Shown: positions 48,393-58,637 of the stretch, piece by piece
Layout: the number at the start of each line of letters is the position of its first letter
How positions within the stretch are numbered: position 1 is the stretch's first letter
DNA from: Melampsora larici-populina 98AG31
Taxonomy: Eukaryota > Basidiomycota > Pucciniomycetes > Pucciniales > Melampsoraceae
Direction: 5' to 3'
Length of the DNA stretch: 64,000 nucleotides
Assembly: GCF_000204055.1 (NCBI RefSeq)
Contig: NW_006768812.1
Span: 519,240 to 583,239 of the forward strand
Translations under genes and position numbers: made by a program
Notes under the pieces: generated by a model
Seen by the model: the letters and a program-made list of their open reading frames with translations, nothing else
What the model was told of the DNA's origin: nothing
The model's database searches: none

Positions 48393-48589
48393 ATTTATAT
48401 ATAAGGTGTGTGATGAATGTTGAATCAAGAAGTTTAAAAACAATTAAATAGATGGGGGCAGAGGAAAAAAACCAAGTAGACTCGAGACTCAAGAGGGCAT
48501 GATTATAGAATCAGATTATTAGGCAATTGTAAGTACAATGCTCGAATCTCCACTAGTTGAGTGGGACTTGATTCATAGCGGAAATGTTG

Positions 48590-48710
48590 GGTCCTCCTGG
48601 CCATATTGAGCTTGAATCAGACCCCTTTGGGTTCAAATCAGATCAGCCCAAGGGTCCTCCTGGCCATATCGAGCATGATCAAGATGGTAGACCCCTTTGG
48701 GTTCAAGACC
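48590..48710 (+). repeat. Short direct repeat
   Basis: GGGTCCTCCTGGCCATAT and GACCCCTTTGGGTTCAA occur twice, about 60 bp apart, upstream of the hAT gene. Confidence 0.7.
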
Positions 48711-48732
48711 TCGCGGTTACCCCGGGGTATTC

Positions 48733-48805
48733 GACGGGAATCACCGGGTAACACGGGGATTGCCGGGGAAACCGCCAATCCCTGTGTTACCCGGTGATTC
48801 CCGTC
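48733..48805. repeat. Strong hairpin, 30-bp arms with one mismatch
   Basis: Left arm 48733-48762 and right arm 48776-48805 pair at 29 of 30 positions around a 13-nt loop (CCGGGGAAACCGC). The single mismatch is CCG versus CTG. Lies in the right subterminal region of the hAT element. Confidence 0.85.
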
Positions 48806-48959
48806 AGGGGTCTCAGTCCGGGAGCCGGGCTGGGTCTGTGATCAAAAATTCTTGCCGGGGATTCCGGGGTCGGTTGTCGTTCTGAGCCAAGGGAGAAAAT
48901 ATAGCGGCGGGGACCTGCATTCCCCGCCCCCAAGGCTCGGGGCTCATCCTGACCAGTGG

Positions 48960-49180
48960 CCTTTCAAGAGCCCGCGTTCCTTGGCTAGCCATCAGCCGTT
49001 CCACGCCATCACATGCACCCCATCACCAATTCTCATCCAGCCTCATCAAAACCCCGTCATCAATGTCATCAACTTCAGCCCTGCTCAGCCCACTAGATTC
49101 GATTGGCAACTGTCAGTTGGTCACCTAGAGCCCGCGTCCTTGGCTAGTCATCGCCACTTCCACGCCATCACGCCAGCCAT
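48960..49180 (+). repeat. Direct duplication beside the hAT element
   Basis: AGAGCCCGCGTTCCTTGGCTAG at about 48967 recurs at about 49129 with similar following sequence (CATC...TTCCACGCCATCAC). A third related sequence lies left of the hAT element near 45660-45740. Confidence 0.6.
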
Positions 49181-49650
49181 TTTTCCGTGTCTCAAATGAC
49201 CCTCCCGATAACACCTACCTACTCATTGGCTCGCAAAAAAACTACTATTTTTCGCCACACAACTCGCCATTCTCAAAGCCAGGCAGCGCTCTAACGCGCG
49301 ATTGACTTCCTATCAGCCACGCCAATTTGCAACGTCATACTAGACTCCAATCACTATAAAGTCCCACTCTAATCCTCTAAAATCCACACTGCTCAATCCA
49401 CTGCCTATCACTCACATCAACTTCACTCTTACCCAAAATTGTATCTCTACTGACCAACTGCCAACCACATAGTTGCTTTTCCACTCCTTAACCATCTCCA
49501 GACTCATTCAAGTCTTATTCTTCAATTTCATTAAACAAGCTTATCCTCTAAAATCCACACCGCTTAATCCCCCGCTTATCACTTACATCAACTTCACTCT
49601 TACGCAAAAATCGACCATAAGTCCTTCTAGTAACTCAAGCTGTTACCAAA
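49181..49650. other. Leader/promoter region of the next gene
   Basis: No gene. CTCTAAAATCCACACYGCT and CTTACATCAACTTCACTCTTAC-like stretches occur twice (about 49375-49440 and 49545-49600). CACTATAAAG near 49353 could act as a TATA-type element. Confidence 0.35.
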
Positions 49651-51054
49651 ATGTCAAAGACTATGAGTAAGAACATGTCCAATGCGCCCACCAAGAAGTC
49701 TCATTCTTTCATGGTTTCCAGCGTATTCAAAGTCTCCGAGATGGTCAGTAGCCCTTTGTCACTACTCTTCAGCATTTAGGGTATACAAAGTTCGTTCTGG
49801 AAATTTCCAGACATCTTTTTCCAGAACACCAGAAGCCTCCTGCTCTTCTGGAAAACATGCAGTGTTGGTTATTCTAAGCTTCAGAATACCATAAGTTCAG
49901 AAAACACCCAAAAAGAAACTTCTGGTGTTATGGGGAAACACTTCTGGAAATTTCCAGAACCATATTTGTATACCCTAATTATACTAACTCAATGCGTCTG
50001 CATACTAGCTCGCTCCCACAGACAATAGGAACTATATGTATCAAGGCACCACTGTTGCCATTACGTGCAGCAGATGGGATGGCGACAACGAACGCGAGTA
50101 CGATGGTGCCCTTATTGCTTACTGCAGTTCCATGGAGGTCCCCATGAACAACCACTGCTATGCTCTCAAGGCCAAGATGTTACCAAGTCTTGACTCTGCC
50201 GACTACAAGCTTTACTTTGAAGCAGATCACAAGATTTTGGTTGGCACATCAGACACGTTCGCTGGCGAACTGCACAACAACACCGCTGCCTCGGGGTTTG
50301 GAATCGTGTCTTCACGCCGTGAATTACCAGAACCGGACACTGATGACACCACTCTTGCCTTTGTCATGAGCCACGTCGACTACAATCCTCAAGTAAGTGT
50401 TCCTTGACTCACTTTAGCTCGACGTCGGATCAGTTGTTTCATTCTGACCAAATCCTGTGCATTCAGCTTCATGACAACATCAAATTCAAAGTTGAGTACC
50501 AGATCCGTCCTACAGTCAAGATGAAGGCCTCCCAAGGCCTCATCCAAGACGGGAAGGAGACGCTGGTACATGGCTTCATCGTAGACTGGGACAATGAGAA
50601 CAGCTGTTGGATTGTCGAGGCAGGACCCGGATTCTTCTACTTCTCTCTATTGCGTAGCTAATACCTTTCGAAGAACATGTCACCGCGCTTAACGTGGCCA
50701 GTGGTCACAAGACCCTCTCCAAGAAGCGTCAGACAACTGGTACCAAAGTTACGCCTACCAGGAGAATTTGTCCTGCTAAGTACGCAGTTTCCATTCATTG
50801 TAATTCAGTTCTCAGTAGTTGACAATTCAAGCAGACACGTCAGCACCTCCAGTCCTACTACGTCCTCAACACCAAGTAACACTCCTGCCACTGGGGGAAA
50901 AGGGAAGAAGCGTCCACCACCTCCGGCTGAAGATGGCTACTTTGACAATGACGGTAACATCGTCATGAGTCCACCTGAAGTGCCTGAACCTGGTCCAAGC
51001 ACACCCAAGTGTGCACCTGCAGGGCGTCAAGCCAAGAAGACAAAGGGGAACTAG
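49651..51054 (+). CDS. Hypothetical protein, rust-type, function unknown
   Basis: Exon-like segments: 49651-49743 (MSKTMSKNMSNAPTKKSH), 50022-50392 (YQGTTVAITCSRWDGDNERE, KMLPSLDSADYKLYFEADHK, GFGIVSSRRELPEPD), 50467 to about 50625 (IKFKVEYQIRPTVKMKASQG, VHGFIVDWDNENSCWIVEA), a Lys/Thr-rich part (about 50688-50778) and 50832-51054, a Ser/Thr/Pro-rich tail with EDGYFDNDGNIVMSPPEVPE ending KKTKGN. The 50393-50466 intron (GTAAGT...CAG) is in phase. The first intron (49744-50021) carries a MITE; its junction is out of phase by one, so translation may instead start at 50036. No stop breaks the exons, unlike neighbours. I recognise no domain. Confidence 0.5.
49778..49976. mobile_element. Small MITE in the first intron
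   Basis: Ends TTAGGGTATACAAAGTTCG and, reverse-complemented, TTAGGGTATACAAATATGG, followed on both sides by TTCTGGAAATTTCCAGA. About 200 bp, non-coding, between the 49744 donor and the 50021 acceptor. Confidence 0.7.
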
Positions 51055-51234
51055 ATGATATTCAGCCTGTTTGTGTAGCTACGGGCCTTACTTCATGTCC
51101 AGTTCAGTGTTGCCTGCTAGCTGTATGTCCCTCTCAGCAGTCCAATGTTTGTGTCCTCATTCCCGCGAGACAATTTCATTTGCAATGCACAATACTACTT
51201 GGGGATTGCGATTTGTCTATGACTAGCCGAGTCA
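51055..51234. other. 3' flank of the hypothetical gene
   Basis: Probable 3' untranslated region; no ORF or repeat recognised. Confidence 0.4.
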
Positions 51235-51567
51235 TGTTATAATTTGCTTGAGACACAGCTACGCTGTATGTTTGAACTTGACTGGCCCAGATATGAGTTG
51301 CTCAACCTCGCACAGTCCAATTGGGTTCAAATCGTAACTGACTCCCAACTTGGCCAGGACACTGCACACACAACCAGAGACACATTGTCTTTAAATATGT
51401 CTTCCTGCTGTTGAAAGAATCTGCCTGCCCACCCTGGTTCCGACTCCTCTGCAAGCACTTGCCACACTTGCCTACCTTGCACACATCCCCTTAAAGATCT
51501 CCTCTATACCTCTCAATCTTCTTTCTACATATTACAAGATCTGCACTCATTTTCAGGGTTCATCACA
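51235..51567 (-). repeat. Candidate 3' LTR of the Gypsy element
   Basis: Begins TGTTATAATTTG and ends GGTTCATCACA on the plus strand, just outside the polypurine-like AAGCCCCGGGGA on the coding strand and 41 bp past the last pol codon. Its coding-strand start TGTGATGAACCC resembles the 58450-58637 repeat start TGTTATGATCCA, but the bodies differ, so the pairing is doubtful. Confidence 0.35.
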
Positions 51568-51608
51568 TCCCCGGGGCTTCGCATTAAAAAACCTGGTGGG
51601 AAAAAGCA

Positions 51609-54600
51609 TCAGCCCCTCCTTTGCCCCCATACTCTCCTTGTTCTTCGGTGTTCTTCCACTGCCTTTGGAAATTGTAGATTAAAGTTGTCGATCATCTCCC
51701 TGGCGTTTTTTAAGCTCTCTGTCGGTTCCCATGAATCATCAGCACGCCCAAACCCTTTCCACAAAATTAGATACTCCTCTTTTCTTCCTCTTTTTTGTTT
51801 GTCTAAAACTTCTTCTACTTCCCATTCCCCCTCCCCCTCGATTTCAATGGCCGGTGGCGTTTCCTGTCTTCTTTCTTCAATCAAATCCGGTGAGTGTTTC
51901 CTTAGTACAGAGAAATGAAATACTGGATGTACTTTACCCATGCTGATTGGTAGTTTTAATTGATAGGCCGATGTCAACACCTTCTTTGTAATATTGAACG
52001 GACCCAGCCAACAATGATCTAATTTGGCGCTTGGTCGTGTGGTCGATATATTTTGGCTACTGAGCCATACCTCATCACCCACATTCCATTCAGGAGTTAA
52101 TTGTACGTGTGCGTCATAATTTCGTTTCATGATGTTTTGAGCTTGAGCTAACGATTCTTTCAGTTTGTCTTGAATCTCGGTGATTTTTTGAAGGTGTTCT
52201 TCGACTATCGGTATGCACCTTTCTGTTGACGGGATCCTACCAAATGACAAGCCGTATCCAAGATTTGCTCGGAAGGGGGATACACCTGTTGACGTATGTG
52301 TACTATCACTACACCAAATGTAATCTTTACCGGGCGGTAAAGAAAACTACTGACATAGAAAAGTCCTGAGGCAACAGGAAGAGAGCTAAAAATCTGAAAA
52401 AATATGCACCTTGTTCCTAGATGTTGGGGCGTCATGATGAGTACTTTTCTGTATTTTACACGCAGATATTGGTTTTTGTACTAACAATAAACGTTGAAAA
52501 TCATCAAAAACTCACATGTAACAATACCTGAAATTTGGGTCATGAGTATGAAGACAATATTTTGTGGTCTAAAAACTTCAATAACTTTTGCAGTTCTGCT
52601 TCAAATAACTCGATTTTTGGTTCATTCAAAAGCTGAACTATTCTCCTTCACACTTCATAATGTTAGTAAGGTGCTATCTAGTCATTTAAACACTCTACAT
52701 ATGTTCAAACAGTTCTGCATGAATAGCTCTGTAGGATCTTTTTTAGACCAGCTACAGATGTGATGTCTCAATGAAAAATGTAGAGGAAAGACTCACCTTT
52801 TTAATGCACTTCAAATTGAGTGATTTGATTCAGAACTGCAAAAGCTATTGATGTTTGAAGATTCCAAAATCCTGTCTTCAAAGGCAAGGGCCAAATTTCA
52901 GGCATTGTTACAGGTGGGTTTTTGATGATTCTCAGCCTTTATTGTTAGTACATTAACCAATATCTGTGTGTAAAATACAAAAAAATACTCGTCATGACGC
53001 CCCAACATCTAGGAACAAGGTGTGTATTTTTTCAGATTTTTAGCTCTCTTCCTGTTGCCTCAGGACTTTTCTATGTCAGTAGTTTTCTTTACCGCCCGGT
53101 AAAGATGACATTTTGTGTAGTGTATTATTATACGCAAATTCAGCTAACGGTAAGTATTCCTCCCAATCATCTTGTCTGTACGAAACAAAATGACGAAGAT
53201 ACTGCTCTATAGCTTTATTGACAATCTCCGTCTGCCCATCCGTCTGGGGGTGATAGGCCGTTGACGGGTGGAGTGCAATCCCCAATTGTTTATTCAAGGA
53301 CTCGGTCAGTTTTGATACGAACACGCTTCCTCGGTCCGATACAATGGTTTCAGGTGAGCCATGCAACTTCCACACTTCCTTCAGCATTAAGGAGGCCAAC
53401 TCATCTGAAGATATCTCTGTGGTACACGAAATAAAGTGTCCCATTTTCGTGAGTCGATCTACAACAGTGAGGATACAGTTCTTTCCTTTTGATATAGGTA
53501 AATTGGTGATAAGATCGTAACTGATATCAGTCCACGGTCCTGCAGGAATAGGTAATTATGGCTCCAGGGATCCAAATGGGAGTTTATTCAAAGATTTCAC
53601 TCGTAGGCAGGAATCGCATCCGTCTACGAACTTGTTCACGTAAGTCTTCATCGATGGCCAGTGGTATTGTCGTTGCACTAATGTTAATGTCTTCATACGA
53701 CCCGGGTGTCCCGCTAGGAGGCTTTCATGTCGGCTTCGTAGTATTTCAAGCTTACAAATTTTATTGTTGGGGACTTCAATTAGTCCGTTCTTATAAAGTA
53801 AGCCGTCGTGTACCTCGTAACCATCTACTGCCTCTTTCACTTCTTTGCATTGGTTAGTACTAACGGCATTCATTAAACTGTTAATCCTTGGGTCTTGGGG
53901 TGACTCTTGTCTAATGCGTTCTAGAATCATATTGTCGGTCCATAAAGGTGTGTCTTTTGTCCTGTCAATGGCATTGATCTCAATTGATTCAGGCAATACT
54001 GACTCCATGACGTCTTGTTTGAACCACTCCTCCACATCCTCATCTATGATATCCTCATTTTCAAACCAAGCTTCAATGCTATCCAGATCTGCTTCGAACA
54101 AACTCTTGGATAAATTACTCGGTCGTAGCAGGCTGCCGAACGTAAGTTTCTCATCTTGTGTTGGTTCTGGGTCGGGTCTTCGAGACAATGCGTCTGGTTT
54201 AGCAGATTCTCGACCTGGCCTAAATTTGATATGGAAATCGAAGCATCCGAGGGTTTCAGCCTATCTTGCCTGCCGCGTGGTGAGTTTTTTGGTCGTCATA
54301 AAGCTCGCCAGATTTTTATGATCTGTGTAGACTGTGACCTTGAGCCTATTTGGGTTTCCCTCCAAATAGTGCCTCCACTCTTTGAATGACGCGACAACTG
54401 CTAACATCTCTTTGTCGAATATCTCGTAGTTACGTTTGGCTTGTACGAGTGACCTGGATAAGAAGGCCACTGGATGCAATATTCCTTCATCATCATTCTG
54501 GGATAGTATAGCACCTAACGCATAATCGGAACAGTCGCACTCAAGTATAAAGGACTTATACAGATCGGCTATCTTTAGGATTGGTGCTGTCGTGAATGAC

Positions 54601-56270
54601 TTCTTTAGGATCTGAAACGCGTCTTCTTGTGGTTTCTTCCAAATGAACGGTGTTTTTTCACAGGTTATGTCATGCAGGGGTCGGGTTACTTTTGAAAATC
54701 CCTTAATGAACCGTTGGTAGAAGTTAGCGAATCCTAGGAATCGTTGGATTTGATTTACGTTCTTGGGGGTAGGCCATTCGGTAACAGCTGACACCTTAGT
54801 TGGGTCCATTCTTACTTTGTTCTTTGAGATGAGAAGACCTAAATAATCAATTTCTTTTTGTGAAAATTTGCATTTTTCAGGTTTAAGCCAGATGTTGTGC
54901 GATTGTAGGATTGCCAGAACTTCTTCAACAACTTTCTCATGATCCACTCCTGCCCGTGTATAGATTAGGAGGTCATCAAGGTAAGCTGCCAAGTCCTTTC
55001 CAATCTTTTCTCTTAAGATGTCTGAAATGAAAAATTGAAAAAAACCTGGGGCCCCTGTGGGGCCAAAGGGCATAACTAAAGGTTCGAATTGGCCTCTTTT
55101 GCATGTAAACGCTAACTTTTTCTCGTCTCCCTCCTTTAGACGTAAATTATTGTAGCCGTTCCGCATGTCTAGGCATGTGAAGTCTTCCGCGTCGCGTAGG
55201 CTATCAATCAGTTCCATGGTTAACAGCAGCGGATACCGGTTTTTGACGGTGAGTGCGTTGAGTTTACGATAGTCAAAACAAGGTCTCAGATTACCGTCCT
55301 TTTTTCCGGTAAACAAGACAGGGGCTGCCCAAGGTGATGTGGTTTGGCAAATTGTACCTTTCTGCAAGCCTTCATCAATCATTGCATCCAGAGCAACTTC
55401 TTCAGCTGGCGATAGGGGTATCACTTTACTAGCTTGGGGTGTCGCGCCGGGGATCAAATCTACTCGAAAATCATATTTTTGATGTGGAGGTAACGTCATT
55501 GCTTTCGTCTTTCTGAACATGTTGATGTACCTGTGGTATCGGGTTGGTACTAGCTCTTCTGCTGATTTCTCGACTTTGTTTTTGGATGCATCAGCAGCTA
55601 GTTTTGCCGATATGTTCCATGATGCGCTGGCGGCTGACACTGTAGGTACATAACTATTCCCGGGGCAATAAAGCTTGTCATCTGGATTAAACACTGGGAA
55701 TTTAGGCAAGTCGAACTTACATTGCGGGGGCTTAATCTCCTGAAGTAAGAGAGCCCCCTCGCCAATATTCCTAGCATTCCCTTTCAGTACGCTAACGTCC
55801 TTCAGGGTGTTTTTCGGATTAGGCGACATCACAGGCTTCTCCTGCTCTGTGGTGGCAATGCTGTCCTGGTCGATTGGCGGCTTGGTCGTGGTCGTATCAT
55901 CCAACAACTGTTGTCGAAGATGTGGGTGCTTGTCATCCGGGATAATAACTGATGGGTAAGAATTTGTATTGCACTCACCTTGCGGGGGTTTAACGTTAGC
56001 AAGGCTAACAACCCCCTCGTCACTTTCCCTAGCATTCCCCATCCAAGCACTGTGGCAATCCGGGGTGGTCTTTGGGCTGGACAATGCCACGTAGGTGGCA
56101 GTGGGTTGATCCACAGTCAATCAATGCTCGCGTGGGGGTCAATTTGGAGGTAGGGGACGTGGCACAAGGGGACTCTGATAGGGAAATGGAGGTGAAAACA
56201 CGTGGGTCTGAGCCCTGAATTTCATGATTACGAACTGCATCCATCTCTCCTAGTGAGTCTATCCTGCCTA
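51609..56270 (-). pseudogene. Gypsy pol: protease, RT, RNase H, integrase, chromodomain
   Basis: Read on the minus strand. Protease ALIDCGSTHCHL near 56110 lies one frame off the rest. 56120-54261: RT with LDMRNGYNNLRLKEGDEKK and AYLDDLLIYT (YxDD box), RNase H with ILECDCSDYALGAILSQ and VYTDHKNLASFM. TAG at 54263 ends this part where RQARWAE is usual. 54188-53556: HHCC zinc region (HPGRMKTLTLVQRQYHWP, CDSCLRVKS), then TAA at 53558. 53550-53123: integrase core with VVDRLTKMGHFI, VSDRGSVF and TDGQTE. MITE copy 3 then splits the frame. 52250-51609: integrase tail with WLGPFNITKK and chromodomain EVEEVLDKQKRGRKEEYLIL, WKGFGRADDSWEP. The chromodomain suggests targeted integration. Inactive. Confidence 0.8.
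52307..53122. mobile_element. CACTA-ended foldback MITE, copy 3
   Basis: 816 bp, ends CACTACACCAAATG and CATTTTGTGTAGTG, flanked by TAT (52304-52306, 53123-53125). Inserted in the integrase region: LAEFAYNS continues into THTSTGVSPFRANLGY once the MITE and one triplet are removed. Confidence 0.85.
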
Positions 56271-56279
56271 GGCCCGGGG

Positions 56280-58103
56280 GTGGCACGTCCGTCACTCCCG
56301 AGCGTCTCCATTTTTTGATGTGTCGGCCGCTGATGAACTTCCTCTCCCCACCCTATCCCCTTCCAACGCAGCAATCTTTGCCTCCAACTCAGCAATCTTC
56401 CCTCTCCCCTCCCCATTCATTCGTCCCTTCCCTTTACACCACTTGACAGTATGACCTGATTTCCCACATTGGAAACACAATCTCTCCCCTACTCGCCTCC
56501 TATACTCCTTGTTGGAAATGTCAAATCGGGCCGAAGAGATGTCCATAGCATCCAATGGAGTCGATCATACTGGGGGTTTGTAGGTGATCGATTCGCCTCT
56601 AAGTTCACCATAAATAGCACAAGCAAGGCGCGTGATATCTTCAAGCCGATCAAATTGTTCACGTATCATTGCAACACGGACGTCGGTTCGAAGGCCTTGG
56701 CGGTAATGACTGATCAGGGTGCTCAACTCCCATCCAGTAGCAGGTGCAAGTTGGTTAAACTGAATCGTATAATCGGCCGCTGACTTAGTTTGTTTCAAAC
56801 ACTACACAAAATGTCATCTTTACCGGGCGGTAAAGAAAACTACTGACATAGAAAAGTCCTGAGGCAACAGGAAGAGAGCTAAAAATCTGAAACAATATGC
56901 ACCTTGTTCCTAGATGTTGGGGCGTCATGACAAGTATTTTTTTGTATTTTACACACAGATATTGGTTAATGTACTAACAATAAAGGCTGAGAATCATCAA
57001 AAACCCACCTGTAACAATACCTGAAATTTGGCCCTTGACTTTGAAGACAGGATTTTTGAATCTTCAAACATCAATAACTTTTGCAGTTCTGAATCAAATC
57101 ACTCGATTTACAGTGCATTAAGAAGGTGAGCCTTCCCTCTACATTTTTCATTGTGACATCACATATGTAGCTGGTCTAAAAAAGATCCTACAGAGCTATT
57201 CATGCAGAACTGTTTGAACATATGTAGAGTGTTTAAATGACTAGATAGCACCTTACTAACATTATGAAGTGTGAAGGAAAATAGTTCAGCTTTTGAATGA
57301 ACCAAAAATTGAGTTATTTGGAGCAGAATTGCAAAAGTTATTGAAGTTTTTAGACCACAAAATATTGTCTTCATACTCATGACCCATAGTTCAGGTATTG
57401 TTACATGTGAGTTTTTGATGATTTTCAGCATTTATTGTTAGTACATAAACCAATATCTGCCTGTAAAATACAAAAAAATACTCATCATGACGCCCCAACA
57501 TCTAGGAACAAGGTGCATATTTTTTCAGATTTTTAGCTCTCTTCCTGTTGCCTCAGGACTTTTCTATGTCAGTAGTTTTCTTTACCGCCCGGTAAAGATT
57601 ACATTTGGTGTAGTGAAAGCCCGTAGGGCTTTTTCGGCGCGTTGTTGTCGGTCGGAGTCAAAGAATATGGCTTGGAAGGCCTCAGTGAACTCGACAAAAG
57701 TGACAGGGTTCTCCGGGTCTGGGTGCAAGGCTCAACAAAGATAAGGCTGCGCCCACTGGATCGCATTGCCTCCTAAGTACGAGAGGGCAAACATCACCTT
57801 CGTAACATCATTCGTGAACAAACTGGCATTCACTGCAACATAGAGTCCCACCTGACTTGCAAAGGCTTCTGCTGCAGCCCCTCGAGTACCGGTAAATTGT
57901 TCCGGTCGAGCGACTTGGATACAGGTGTCGCCGACAGCAGGTGCATGGTTAGTGGTTGGGGTCGGTTGGGCAGACGGAGGAGCGGTCGTGGTGGTAGCAG
58001 CAGCCGGGGGTGCTGCACGAGATGCTTCAGCCTCAGCCCAACGGGCTTCGGCAGCTTGCCGAAGGGCCGTCTCTTCGGTAAGTCGGGTGTTAAGATCGGC
58101 CAT
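56280..58103 (-). pseudogene. Gypsy gag
   Basis: Starts MADLNTRLTEETALRQAAEA, with an Ala/Thr/Pro-rich N-terminus, then VARPEQFTGTRGAAAEAFAS and VMFALSYLGGNAIQWAQPYL, a retrotransposon gag core. MITE copy 4 interrupts at 56800-57615. After it come KQTKSAADYTIQFNQLAPAT and the CCHC knuckle CFQCGKSGHTVKWC. Stops: one after QPYLC (57732-57734, probably a frameshift) and TGA at 56567-56565. Gag packages the element's RNA; this copy is broken. Confidence 0.75.
56800..57615. mobile_element. CACTA-ended foldback MITE, copy 4
   Basis: 816 bp, ends CACTACACAAAATG and CATTTGGTGTAGTG, flanked by AAA (56797-56799, 57616-57618). Inserted in gag; removing it with one triplet joins KALRA to LKQTKSAAD in frame. 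Confidence 0.85.
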
Positions 58104-58449
58104 CTGTCAATATAGGTTTGCGACTTCCTCTGCGGTTGTCATCGATGCTGAATCAGGCTCTTCAACTAGGACTTTGTGCCATGTGTCGTCTTCTGCCGAC
58201 GTAAGGTCGTCTTGCGGGAGTCGAAAGGAAGGGGGGATGGTTGATTGTGGAGGGTTGTCTTCTTTTAAAGGTGTCTTTCAATATTCTTAAATGATCTATT
58301 CTTTCTTTCTCCTTATAATTTTAGTTTCTTCTTTATTTTAATGTTTCTGTCTAAAAAAATTTCTTCTTGAGTTCTTCTTTCTTTCTTTATTTTGTCTTTC
58401 TTGTAATCTTCTTTTCCTCTTGATGTGTCGTAGGTTAGATGCTACAATA
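58104..58449 (-). other. Gypsy 5' leader
   Basis: Pyrimidine-rich on the plus strand, so purine-rich in the element's sense, without ORF. TATTGTAGC directly after the LTR candidate could be part of a primer-binding site, but it is not a clear tRNA match. Confidence 0.4.
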
Positions 58450-58637
58450 TGTTATGACCGGGGTTGGTCTCTTGGAGGGGGACAGATAGCAAGAGGAGGG
58501 TAATGACTACGTAGTATTGTTATTGTAGCATAGAGAACAATGTGAGTGAAAAGCTCTGCTCTATGGGAGCGCGGCTGGCATGTCTCACATGTCACACATC
58601 GTGACAGCTCCATGATCCTATGTAATGGATCATAACA
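58450..58637 (-). repeat. Candidate 5' LTR of the Gypsy element
   Basis: 188 bp with inverted ends TGTTATGA...TCATAACA, typical of an LTR. Lies between the gag leader and the Helitron reading frame. Flanking CTTAG (58638-58642) has no matching copy at the left end. Confidence 0.5.

Larger units (their letters stand above)
45743..48957. mobile_element. hAT element
   Basis: GC-rich subterminal regions flank the hAT transposase. Left CAGTGGCTCAGGATGAGCCC matches, in inverse orientation, CACTGGTCAGGATGAGCCCC on the right. An 8-bp target duplication is not visible, so the exact ends are uncertain. Sequences outside both ends (45655-45742 and 49030-49120) resemble each other, sharing CTAGATTCGATTG. 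Confidence 0.55.
51235..58637 (-). mobile_element. Chromodomain Ty3/Gypsy retrotransposon (chromovirus type)
   Basis: Gag with CCHC knuckle, then protease, reverse transcriptase, RNase H, integrase and a C-terminal chromodomain, in the order of chromoviruses. Two CACTA-ended MITEs are inserted (in integrase and in gag). The LTR candidates at the two ends differ and no target duplication was found, so the outer limits are provisional. The right end abuts the open reading frame of the Helitron at 58638, so this Gypsy seems inserted in the Helitron gene. Confidence 0.7.
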
